Source: Selaginella tamariscina
Taxonomy: Eukaryota > Streptophyta > Lycopodiopsida > Selaginellales > Selaginellaceae
Assembly: GCA_003024785.1 (NCBI GenBank)
Contig: PUQB01000853.1
Location: 1 to 64,000, forward strand
Length of the DNA: 64,000 nucleotides
Reading direction: 5' to 3'
Below are positions 11,359 through 20,603 of this stretch, one piece after another. A program made the translations under genes and the position numbers. Under the pieces are notes generated by a model that saw nothing but the letters and a program-made list of their open reading frames with translations, did no database searches and was not told the DNA's origin. Each line of letters starts with the position of its first letter. Positions within the stretch are counted from its first letter, which is position 1.

Positions 11359-11997
11359 TGTCAAGCCACGATCCAGGAAACAGGAAGAGAGGATTCCAAG
11401 GACATGAAGGCTTGACTCAGGAACAGGACCGAGAGCAGGACAGGAACCAGGAATAGGAACAGGACGGATCTAGGAGTAGACAGGATTAGGATAGGATCCG
11501 GGAGCAAGACAGGAAAGCACAGGATAGGATCCGGGAGCAAAACAGGAACAGGACAGGATCCCGGAGCAGGACAGGATCCAGGAACAGGACAGGAAATAGG
11601 AGCGAGACAGGAACAGGACAGGAAACAAGACAAGACAAGATTGATCGTAGTAAGACTGGTGTTGATAGTAACTGATTGTACAACAATTAGGTCGGAGCTT
11701 TTATGCTCACAACTCCAAGAGCTAATCTAGGCATGCATGCAAAAGTGGTTGCATGCATGCAAAAGTGATTGCATGCATGCAGAGGCTAAGATGAGTCCAC
11801 ATGTCCCTTATCCTCTAGGCATATCCTGTGGCATATCCTGTAGGAATATCCTGCAACCGAATCCTGTGTCCGGAATCCTGGTAGGAGTATCCTGTAGGAA
11901 AATCCTGCAACCCATATCCTGTATCCGGAATCCTGTAGGAAAGTCCTGCAACCCATGTCCTGTATCCGGAATCCTGTATTCTGTATCGGGTCGTACA
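11359..11997 (-). repeat. 5' LTR of copy B
   Basis: 639 bp from TGTCAAG to GTACA, followed by the target duplication atccg. In most LTR copies the terminus is GTGACA; here it is GTACA, a one-base loss. Confidence 0.94.
11662..11705 (-). promoter_or_regulatory. LTR promoter and predicted transcript start of copy B
   Basis: On the minus strand a TATA-like box (CATAAAAG, plus coordinates 11698-11705) is followed about 30 bases downstream by ATCAGTTACTATCAA. That segment would therefore be the first bases of the transcript. It is the segment complementary to the primer-binding site. Confidence 0.55.
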
Positions 11998-12426
11998 ATC
12001 CGCCCATCTAGCCTGTCGCCGACTGAGAATTCAAGCCGTTTAAAAAACTTTAGGTTCTTGTTATCCATAAGAACTTGTACATGATGCACAGCACCTTCTA
12101 AAAAGTGCCGCCACTCTCCTCGAATGAATCCACAATGGCCTTGAATTCCTTATCATGAATCTCGTAATTGATCTCCGTTGAAAGGAACTTATGAGAGTGA
12201 AAGGCTACAGGATGGAGTAACTTGTCTTCTCCAACTTGTGATAGAATAAAACCTACTTCAAAGTCCGAAGCATATGCTTCACCAACTTGTGATAGGATAA
12301 AACCTACTTCAAAGTCCGAAGCATATGCTTCACTAACTTGTGATAAGATAAAACCTACTTCAAGTCCGAAGCATATGCTTCAACGAAGAAAGGATGAGAA
12401 GAATCAAGATGTGTTAAAATCAAAAC
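11998..12426 (-). mobile_element. Remnant of old gypsy element O, piece 2 (RT/RNase H region)
   Basis: Continues the diverged pol sequence interrupted by copy B (related to B positions about 7935-8262). Many stops and substitutions. Ends at aaaac where element C inserted; the other side (ggagc at 18186) differs from it by two G-to-A changes, consistent with an aged target duplication. Confidence 0.85.
12231..12381. repeat. Tandem repeat inside element O, about 51 bp x 3
   Basis: Three near-identical units, each containing cttgtgata, ataaaacctacttc and gtccgaagcatatgcttc, sit where copies A and B have only one. A local expansion in the dead element. Confidence 0.85.
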
Positions 12427-12446
12427 TGTAAGGATCATGAGTTATT

Positions 12447-12521
12447 TTTTGCCTTTCACAAGACTTGAACCCGAGACCTTTTGGCTAACACACACGTGTT
12501 AACCAACTGATCCGTATGATC
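12447..12521 (-). other. Antisense tRNA-like Pol III promoter module in the LTR
   Basis: On the minus strand a box A-like sequence (CGGATCAGTTGG, plus 12503-12514) and a box B-like sequence (GGTTCAAGTCT, plus 12461-12471) lie about 40 bp apart, as in a tRNA gene. The surrounding bases resemble a plant tRNA (AGTTGGTTAAC, AAGGTC before box B). The anticodon stem does not pair, so this is a tRNA-derived relic rather than a tRNA gene. The 3' LTR keeps the same block, with box B there a perfect consensus (GGTTCAAGTCC). Confidence 0.6.
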
Positions 12522-12636
12522 CTGGATGCTGAACTACACCATCAACAGCAAGGCATATATTCATACACATGTTCCAGACCAGTTGTGGATCACACATTCC
12601 AGACCAGTTGTGACTATACAATTCCAAAACCTCAGA

Positions 12637-12678
12637 TATATAAACAGGATTCTAGTTCCAGTTCTCAGAATCATTCAA
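12637..12678 (+). promoter_or_regulatory. LTR TATA box and predicted transcript start of element C
   Basis: TATATAAA at 12637-12644. The segment atcattcaa (12670-12678), 33 bp from the TATA box, would lie at or near the transcript start. It is complementary to the sequence just inside the LTR. Confidence 0.55.
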
Positions 12679-12796
12679 CACCAATCTCCGGCCTTGTGTT
12701 TCATTTGTATTCATTTCTTTCTTGAATACAATCTTCTCCTTTCAAGGTTCCACCCTTGTTTTAAAGGTTTTTGCCCTTGCACAAGGTCGTGACAGT

Positions 12797-12805
12797 TTGA
12801 ATGAT
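12797..12805 (+). promoter_or_regulatory. Proposed self-complementary primer-binding site of element C
   Basis: ttgaatgat, two bases inside the LTR end, is complementary to atcattcaa at 12670-12678. Pairing extends to about 14 of 15 positions if one bulge and one mismatch are allowed. No tRNA-type TGG site is present. Confidence 0.55.
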
Positions 12806-12952
12806 CTCAGTAGTGACAAGCTTCTATTTCCGCTTGTCATCGATCCCATTTTCTTTCTTTCTCTCTTTTCAATTTCCTTTTCGATTTTTTTTTTTCTTTT
12901 TCTTTTTGATTTTCTTCTCTTTTTCTTTTTTATTTTTCTTCTTCGACTCATC

Positions 12953-13800
12953 ATGTCCGAGCATGCTCTTCATGAGCAAGTTGCTGCCCTCCAGCGACAG
13001 CTCGAACAACTACACCTGGAGAATGATCAGCTCCGACAGCGTGCGAATTCTCCAGAGCCGAAGATCAGCATGCCCGAAAAGTTCGATAGTACCCAATCGA
13101 AGTTCCGAGGTTTTCTCAATCAAGTTCGTCTACGGATCGTGATGCAGCCGAGGCGTTACAGCACAGAACCCATTAAGGTTGGATTGATCGGTCGCTGCTG
13201 CTTCTGGTTCTGCTCTTTCATGGTTCTCAGCCTTGCTGGAGAACAATGATCCGATCCTTGGGAATTTTGACGAGTTTGTGGAACGATTCACGCGATGTCA
13301 GTGGCGTGGATCGTGAGAGTGCTACCATCACCAAATTCTGTCAGCTTCACCAAGGGGTATGTCGGTAGCAGAGTACGCATCGAAGTTTCAACTTCTTACT
13401 TGTGATGTCACATGGGAGATCGTGCTCTCAAGGAGTTTTCCGGTCGGGGTTGCAGGATGAGGTCAAAGACATGTTGCTGAATTTTGCGGTTCCGGAAACC
13501 CTCACCAGCATGATCGAGTTGGCAATTCGTTGTGACAACCGGTTGATCGAGTGGAAACAAGAACGTCGGCATCCTTCTTTCTTCTTGATGCCGTCTTCTT
13601 CCATTTCTGCAGTCCCTTTCCCTCATCTGCTGATTCATCATCTTCCTCAATGAACCATCCCCGATGGAATTAGGGTGATCACGCCGAGGCAAGCTTTTGC
13701 CAACCGAACGTCAGAAGCGGATTAGTACAAGCTTTGTTTGTACTGTGGGACCCGTACCACAAGTTGGAGAATTGTCATCGACATCCAAAACAAGCTTCGT
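12953..13800 (+). pseudogene. Element C gag remnant
   Basis: Starts MSEHALHEQVAALQRQLEQL (coiled coil), then SMPEKFDSTQSKFRGFLNQV and MQPRRYSTEPIKVGL. These align by eye with Gag of copy B (SMPEKFSGNRADFQGFLNQI, MQPRRYSTDAQKVGL). The frame is lost near 13190. Later pieces such as FRSGLQDEVKDMLLNF and AIRCDNRLIEWKQER match the C-terminal gag core in other frames. The zinc knuckle is decayed, only partly visible near 13740. Confidence 0.8.
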
Positions 13801-13949
13801 GAAGTGGCCCTTGCTATGCTGCCAGGAAACGAGAAGATCCAGCTCGAATAGAGCCGTCCAGCTGGATTGCCGTGGAACAACTCATGTTCCTCAAAGCTCT
13901 TCACTTATAACATCTTCCCTTCCTCATCTTGGATCCATTCCATCCACGA

Positions 13950-16900
13950 AGGTGTGCAAGCCGTTCCATGTTCCGGTGCAGCTGAAGACACTAAGGTGGA
14001 GTCCTCTGGTAAAGCTTTGATGGATAGCGGAGCGAAACGCAAATTTCATCGACAAGAATTTTGTTGTCAGGCACGGGATCCGTCTACATCCTTGAAAACT
14101 CCTGGTTCTGTACAAGTCGTTGATGGACGAGATATCAAATCTGGAGCGGTAATAAATGACACGAAGTTCGTTGCTTGCGGTGCTGTGTGCAACATCTCCT
14201 TCAGTGTTGTTTCTATTCTAGACTCTACGATTATCCTTGGTTTGCCGTGGATCGAGTTGGTAAATCCTGGTTGGAGAGAACGTTTCATGAACAGTTTCCC
14301 AGCTGTTTCAACTCCAGTTCCAGTTCCTCCTCCACTTCGAGTCTCACATATCACCTTGAAGCAGTTCAAGAAAGAGATAGTCGACATGACCCAGCATTCG
14401 TGTTCGCGATCAAAGTCTATCCATGCTCTGCTAAGGATGTTTCTGTTCCTCCTGCCTTACCAAAGCAGTATGCCGACGTCTTAGACAAAAAAAAAAGCTT
14501 CTGCCTTGCCATCGCACCGTGAGTACGACTGTCCTATTGATCTCGTTGAGGGTAAGCAGCCATCCTCTGGTCCCATTACGGTCTCTCACCAACAAAGTTG
14601 GAGACATTGAGGAGAATCTTGTCACCAGATTATCCATCATTCGCGATCACCGGCTGGTGCTCCAGTATTCTTGTTTCCAAGAAGGATGGAAGTCTTCGGC
14701 TCATGGTGGACTACCGAGATCTGAATAAGGTCACCATTCCAAACAAGTATCCTCTCCCACTCGTCTCCGACATGCTCGAACGTCTTTCTGGTGCCCGTAC
14801 TTACAAAGATCGATTTAAGAGGAGCGTACAATCTCATCCGAATTTGAGAAGGGAACGAGTGGAAAAACAGCTTTCCGTACACGCTACGGACATTTGAGTA
14901 CGTAGTAATGCCGTTCGGGCCTGACAAATGCACCTGCTGTTTCCAGCACATGGCTAACGATATTTTTTGGGACTTCTTGGATTTGTTTGTCATCATGTAC
15001 TTAGACGACATCCTGATATTTTCCAAGACTGAAAAGAACACGAACGGCATGTACGGTTAGTCTTGGAGAGGCTCCGAAAGCACCACTTGTTTGCCAAGTT
15101 GGAGAAGTGCTCTTTCAGTCATCAGTCTGTCGAGTTCCTGGGGTACATCATTTCAGCTGAAGGTGTTCACATGGATCCTGCAAAAGTCCGGACTGTATTG
15201 GAGTGGGAGAGACCATCAAATGTTCGTGATGTTCGATGTTTCCTCGGGTTTGCGAACTTCTATCGACGTTTCGTTCGGGATTTCTCCAAGATTGCATTGC
15301 CATTGACGAAGTTGACTGGCAAGGATGTTCCATTTGTCTGGTCCTCTGAGGCTGAGGAGGCGTTCGAGTTCCTAAAGAAGGCGTTCACCTCGGCACCTGT
15401 TCTTATCCATCCTGACCCTGCGAAGCCATATTTCGTGGAAGCTGATGCCTCTGACTTCGCCATTGGTGGAGTGTTGTCCCAGGAAGGTCCAGATCATCTT
15501 CTCCATCCCATTGCTTTCCATTCCCGCAAGTTCACTGCACCTGAGATCAACTACGATGTCTACAACAAGGAGCTGCTGGCGATCGTCGATGCCTTTGAGG
15601 AGTGGCGCAGATTCCTTGAAGGTTCCCCGCATGTGGTTAAGGTGTATTGTGATCACAAGAACCTCCAGTACTGGGCAACAGCACGAGTTCTCAATCGACG
15701 TCAGGCGCGATGGGCACAGTCTTTGTCCCGGTTCCGATACGATTATTCATCGTCCCGGTCGTCTAAATGGCAAAGCAGATGCCTTATCTCGTCGCAGTTA
15801 CCTAGCTCCAGTACCAGGTGAAATCCGATTTGATCAACAAGAACAAGTCATCCTGAGCTCCGACCAGTTGTTGGTAAAGCGCTTTCCCGTTCTTCTGCTC
15901 CAGTTGACACTTCGTTTTTGGATCTAATCCGAGAAAATCTCCCTCAAGACGAGTTTGCTCGTGATGTCCTTGCACATGTTCGACGAGTTCAGCCATTGTC
16001 TTCAGGGTCACAACTACGAGATTATGCTGCTTTCCATCTTCATAATGGGTTGCTGTACCACCACATCCAAATCTATGTTCCGGACGGAGAACTGAGGTTG
16101 CGAGCTGTCCAACACTGCCATGACAACACAGCTGCAGGACATTTTGGCATTCGAAGACGATCGAGCTGGTACAACGGGTGTTCTGGTGGCCTCGGCTTCG
16201 CGTGTATGTTGAGAGATTTGTGCGATCTTGTGACACGTGCCAGCGTACAAAGCTTCCTCGTCATCGACCGGTTGGACTACTACAGCCTCTTCCTATTGCT
16301 CAGCGGCCATGGTCATCCATCACCATGGATTTCCTCACGGATTTACCGCCTTCTAGAGGGTTTGATGCTGTCCTAGTCATTGTTGATCGGTTCTCTAAGA
16401 TGGCGCACTTTGTTCCCTGCAACAAGACATGTTCGGGTCCTGATGCTGCAGATCTGGTGTACCGGGAGGTGTTCCGTCTCATGGTCTTCCTGATGAACTT
16501 GTCACGATCGAGGTCCCCAGTTCACTTCGGCATTCTGGCGGAGATTCCTAGATCGGCTACGTATCACCGGGAAGCTGTCTACTGCACATCATCCTGAAAC
16601 AGATGGACAATCGGAGCGCACGATTCAGACTCTGGAACAATATCTCCGGTGTTTCATTTCTCCATCTGCAAGATGATTGGGTCGATCTCCTTCCTGCTGC
16701 CGAGTTCGCATACAACAACACGGCACACTCATCCATAGGTGTGTCGCCATTTTTCGGTTCTCTGGTTTTCATCCTCTGGTCCTACAGCTTGCCCGTGGTT
16801 CCTGGCCTCACCACTGCTGCCGATGATCGTGTTGAGCATCTCCGACAGGTCCATAAAGAAAGTGCAGCATCATCTTCAACGTGCTCGGGATTTGCAACAA

Positions 16901-17290
16901 CAAGCTGCTGATCGTTCCCGTTCCTCTCCTCCAGCATTCACAAACCAAGTGTGGCTCCTCCGGCGTCATTGGCCAACCACACGTCCCTGTGACAAGCTGG
17001 ACTATCACGCTTTGGGGCCATTTCGCATCATCGAAAAACTCTCTGAGGGACGTTTCATCTCGAGCTTCCGCCAACCATCCGGATCCATCCTGTGTTCCAT
17101 GTTTCTTTGTTGGAACCTTATCATGCTCCTTCTGAACCTGGCCGACTTCTTCCACCACCTCCTCCAATTACAGTTGCTGGTGAACCTGAGTTCGAGGTTG
17201 CTGCAATTCTTGACTCCAAACTTGTTTGTGACACACTTGGGAACCTGCTGCTCATCTTGTTCATCTCCTGATCTTGTTGCCGAGTTCCAT
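13950..17290 (+). pseudogene. Element C pol remnant (PR-RT-RH-IN-chromodomain)
   Basis: Protease remnant near 14020 (ALMDSGAK, with DSG in place of DTG). RT fragments include [20 protein letters not shown] and MYLDDILIFSK (YLDD at 14998-15009). The best-preserved block is 15063-15760, RT thumb plus RNase H (GYIISAEGVHMDPAKV, FVEADASDFAIGGVLSQ). The integrase finger and core follow at 16178-16480 (FWWPRLRVYVERFVRSCDTC, TMDFLTDLPPSRGFDAVL), then an integrase tail and chromodomain start ([12 protein letters not shown]) near 17187. At least ten frame breaks make it non-functional. Confidence 0.85.
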
Positions 17291-17811
17291 TAACGATATC
17301 CTACAAAACCTAGACCAGTGATGTGCGGTGTTCATCATCGAAGGGGGAGAGTTCGAGGTTGCTGCAATTCTTGACTCCAAACTTGTTCGTGACGCACTTG
17401 GGAACCTGCTGCTCATCTTGTTCATGCTCCTGATCTTGTTGCCGAGTTCTATCAACGATATCCTGCAAAACCTAAGTGACGCGCGGTGTTCATCATCGAA
17501 GGGGGCCTGATCTTGTTGCCGCGCGGTGTTCATCATCGAAGGGGGCCTGATCTTGTTGCCGCGCGGTGTTCATCATCGAAGGGGGCCTGATCCGCGCGGT
17601 GTTCATCATCGAAGGGGGCCTGATCTTGTTGCCGCGCGGTGTTCATCATCGAAGGGGGCCTGATCTTGTTGCCAAGTTCCATTTCATCATCGAAGGAGGC
17701 CTGATCTATCCTGCAAAAACTGGTCTGAGTTCCATCTTGTTTGCCGAGTTCCATACAAGTTCCATCAACGACCAGTGACGCACGGTGTTCATTCATCGAA
17801 GGGGGAGATAG
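17187..17811 (+). repeat. Duplicated chromodomain plus amplified polypurine-tract unit
   Basis: About 160 bp holding the chromodomain start (gagttcgaggttgctgcaat) and the tract tcgaagggggaga is duplicated (17187-17346, 17347-17500). A 38-41 bp unit (gcgcggtgttcatcatcgaa, then gggggcctgatcttgttgc) then repeats about five times. The last tcgaagggggagata directly precedes the 3' LTR at 17812 and is the true polypurine tract, so the amplified unit carries PPT-like copies. Confidence 0.85.
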
Positions 17812-18185
17812 TGTAAGGATCATGGGTTAATTTTTGCCTTTCACAGGACTTGAACCCGAGACCTTTTGGCTAAAACACACATGTGTTAACCAACTGATCC
17901 GTATGATTCTGGATGCTGAACTACACCATCAACAACAAGGCGTATATTCATACGCATGTTCCAGACCAGTTGTGGATCACACATTCTAGACCAATTGTGG
18001 ACCATACAATTCTTAGGACCTCAGATATAAAACAGGGTTCTAGTTCTAGGTTCTCAGAATCATTCAACACCAGTCTCCGACCTTGTGTTTCATTTTGTAT
18101 TCATTTCTTTCTTGAATACAATCTCCTCCTTTCAAGGTTCCACCCTTGTTTTAAAGGTTTTTGCCCTTTGCACAAGGTCGTGACA
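17812..18185 (+). repeat. 3' LTR of element C
   Basis: 374 bp matching the 5' LTR. It includes the antisense tRNA-like block (box B 17846-17856, box A 17890-17901), a TATA-like agatataaaa and the conserved aatcattcaacacca. Confidence 0.92.
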
Positions 18186-18527
18186 GGAGCTATTGTGAAG
18201 CGTCCTTGAGTACTGTGAATGCATATTCCGCCTTGTTGGACTAAGAGAAATTTTCTATGCGCTTTGGTGAGTTCCGTGAGTGAAAGTACACACTTGAAGA
18301 AGTCCTGTATGAATTGCCTGTATAAATTTGCAAAGCAAAGAAACATTTATACGTCTTGTACAGACTTAAGCCTCTCCCACTCCACAATAGTCTTCATTTT
18401 GTGCATGTCCATTGAGACACCGGCAGGAGAGACGATGTAGCCCAAGAACTCCACAGTATCCCTGTCAAAAAATACTTCTTCAACTTCACATACAAGCCAT
18501 GCTTGTAGAAATAGTCGTATATGCTTT
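18186..18527 (-). mobile_element. Remnant of old gypsy element O, piece 3 (RT region)
   Basis: Diverged sequence continuing from 12426 across the element C insertion; related to copy B around 8262-8610 (RT C-terminal part). Frame is lost. The similarity ends abruptly near tagtcgtatatgctttc, where unrelated DNA begins. Confidence 0.85.
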
Positions 18528-20201
18528 CAAGGGGAAATATCCACTACCTTGGCCAATTGGGGATCGGCCCGGGAAGTGGGGGGGTGAAAAGCTTCGCATA
18601 AACCCTCCCGAGTGGAAGTAGGACACGAAACCCCAGATAGGGGACACACGGGCCAGTGTGGGGAAGAAGCGGCAGGAAGGGATCAATAGGTAAGACTGTG
18701 CAGTTAGAGCCAGGATGGGCCTCACCAGGCGACATCAAAACCACCACAGTCTACGATAATGAACAAGTACCACGACGGACGACCGATAGTAGCCGCGCTG
18801 GTCACCCAGATGGAGCACAGATTAAGGAATCCTGGGGCAGAGCCATCGAACCATGGGGCGAAGCAATAGGGAAGATGGAGTAGTTGAAAGCAAGATCTCC
18901 AAATGCACGTGTGGCCAGCTCACAGGATCACGTGGTCCACGAGGTTGGACCACAGGTGTGAGGCACACACCACGAGGCAATGATGGTTGGGCGACACCAT
19001 CATTGCGTATCCAAGCGCAGGGATAACGCGCCAGTCACCTCGGAGGACACCACAAGGACTGCCACGACACCTACACTCAGGAAGGAGGTGCACAATGCCA
19101 CACTTCCATTACCATGACCACGGGGTGGACAGAGAGAAATCGGCTAGTGGTAATTAGAGAAATTCGCGTGCTCATCAAGGGCCAAGAACGAGCAGTGGAG
19201 CTTGTATCGCCCAGGTACTCTAAGTTCAAGGAATTAATCGGGCAACCCGACGTCCGGCGAGTCATGAGGCAATTGCGATTGGACAGATTCTTCGACCTTC
19301 TGTGGGAGAAGTGGAGGACCTAGGATTTGATGAGAAGGCCAGACAATTCCTCTAGTCAGCAAAACTAGTGGCCAGTCAAACCGGGTGTAGGGGAATACGG
19401 ATGGAAGCGCAGTCTTCTGCATTATGTTCGACGAACTAGCGATAGTCTTCCGACTACCAAGGGACGGCCTAGCTCTAGGGGAATGCTCGGACGTGGAGGT
19501 TCAACGGCCTGCCACCACAGGAACTCATGGATTACGAGGCATACAAGTGAAGGAGGAAGCAACCGAGTTCATAACGCTAGTGGCCTTTATGCTCACGGGA
19601 AGAATAGGGAGTCAGATCACCAGGCGATTGGTGAACGGTCTTTGCAGGGCGTGGGAAGGAGTCGCAATAAATTGGGCTGACTGCCTTAAGCAGTACCTAG
19701 TTCCGGCTCTAACTAGTGGGATTCACGGAGTGCGAGCCGGCACTGAGCAAAGGCTACCCACGGCTAGTCACATTGCTATTATGACCACGGGCTCGTTCGG
19801 CCGAACGGTAGTAAAAGCACCACCACCACTCCAAATGTGGGGATAGCTAGAACCACCGGAGTCAACAGAGGAACAGGATTTAACGGAGGGACCGGCATTT
19901 ACAAAAGAACAGGTGTCAATAGAGGAACAGGCAGAGGGTAGCCCTTCCGGACCAGGAATCACTAGGGTATGTAACGCAGGAACCCATACACGTGATTCCC
20001 TTGGCTATAGGATCCCCACTACCGGAATCCTCGTCAGACACAATCAAGCAATATACCAGACCCAGCCGAGGAGGAGAAAGGACAAGCCCGAGGACGAGTA
20101 CTAAAGTAACTACCAACATTTCTAAGTCAACGGACAATGGACCTCCACGGTCTATACTGGGCTGGTGGGTGGCTTCGTCTAGCTGATCGAAGACCCTGAT
20201 C
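18528..20201. other. Unrecognised, moderately GC-rich stretch with coding-like pieces
   Basis: No known domain seen. Plus-strand frames at 19114-19323 (RLDRFFDLLWEKW) and 19424-19846 (FITLVAFMLTGRIGSQITRR, LVNGLCRAWEGVAINWADCL) have amphipathic, protein-like composition and look like parts of one decayed reading frame. The second piece is faintly like a retroelement gag capsid region, but I cannot assign it. Its place next to the nested chromoviruses suggests another mobile-element remnant. It lies outside the segmental duplication that starts at about 20202. Confidence 0.4.
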
Positions 20202-20603
20202 CCCTCAAGACATGTTTTTTTTCTTTTCTCTCCTTTCTCAAAGTCTAGTTTTTTTCCATCTATTTTCTTCTTCATATTCCGGATCAACACTTTCTAGGGT
20301 CCGATTATACTTGTTGCGCATAAACAAGTTACGATTCCATGTAAGTATTTCCAGTACTCTCAGCTGTAACAATATCTGTGCTTTACAAATAAGAAAATAC
20401 AATAGTAAATAAAATATACATTAAATTCAATAGTAAAGTGAAATCAAATACTTTATTTTAAAATTTTCCACAAATAAACAACACTAAAAGTGAAAGTATA
20501 AACCTTTAATATGTGGAAACAACTTTTGAAAAGAAAAAGAGAGTTAATAACGTTGGTATTCTATTAAAAGGGGCAATTTTCTACTTCTACGCAACCCTAA
20601 AAT

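Larger units (their letters stand above)
5832..11997 (-). mobile_element. Chromodomain Ty3/gypsy LTR retrotransposon, copy B (complete ends)
   Basis: Minus-strand element with both LTRs (5832-6471 and 11359-11997), TG...CA ends and a 5-bp target duplication atccg at 5827-5831 and 11998-12002. Gag and pol are almost intact; the integrase C-terminus is deleted. It inserted into element O, whose interrupted sequence reads on smoothly across the site. High LTR similarity suggests a recent insertion, although LTR differences include several indels. Confidence 0.95.
12427..12794 (+). repeat. 5' LTR of element C
   Basis: 368 bp, similar to the 374-bp 3' LTR at 17812-18185 apart from scattered substitutions and small indels. 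Contains an antisense tRNA-like block, a TATA box and the proposed self-priming segment. Confidence 0.92.
12427..18185 (+). mobile_element. Chromodomain Ty3/gypsy LTR retrotransposon, family C (decayed)
   Basis: Plus-strand element with LTRs 12427-12794 and 17812-18185, TG...CA ends (tgtaagg...cgtgaca). It is inserted in element O, whose sequence resumes at 18186. Gag, protease, RT, RNase H, integrase and chromodomain remnants are in order but frameshifted throughout. It is a different family from A/B: its LTR is unrelated, but its pol is clearly a cousin (for example SMPEKF in gag and FTAPEINYDVYNKELLAIVDAFEEWR in RNase H). Confidence 0.92.

Noticed and set aside
12447-12521. Functional tRNA gene
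   Set aside because: Box A and B are present, but the anticodon stem and acceptor ends do not pair and the block is repeated exactly within both LTRs; kept as a tRNA-like module only.
17466-17690. CRISPR-like regular repeats
   Set aside because: Units are contiguous without unique spacers, carry the element's polypurine tract, and lie in a eukaryotic retrotransposon.
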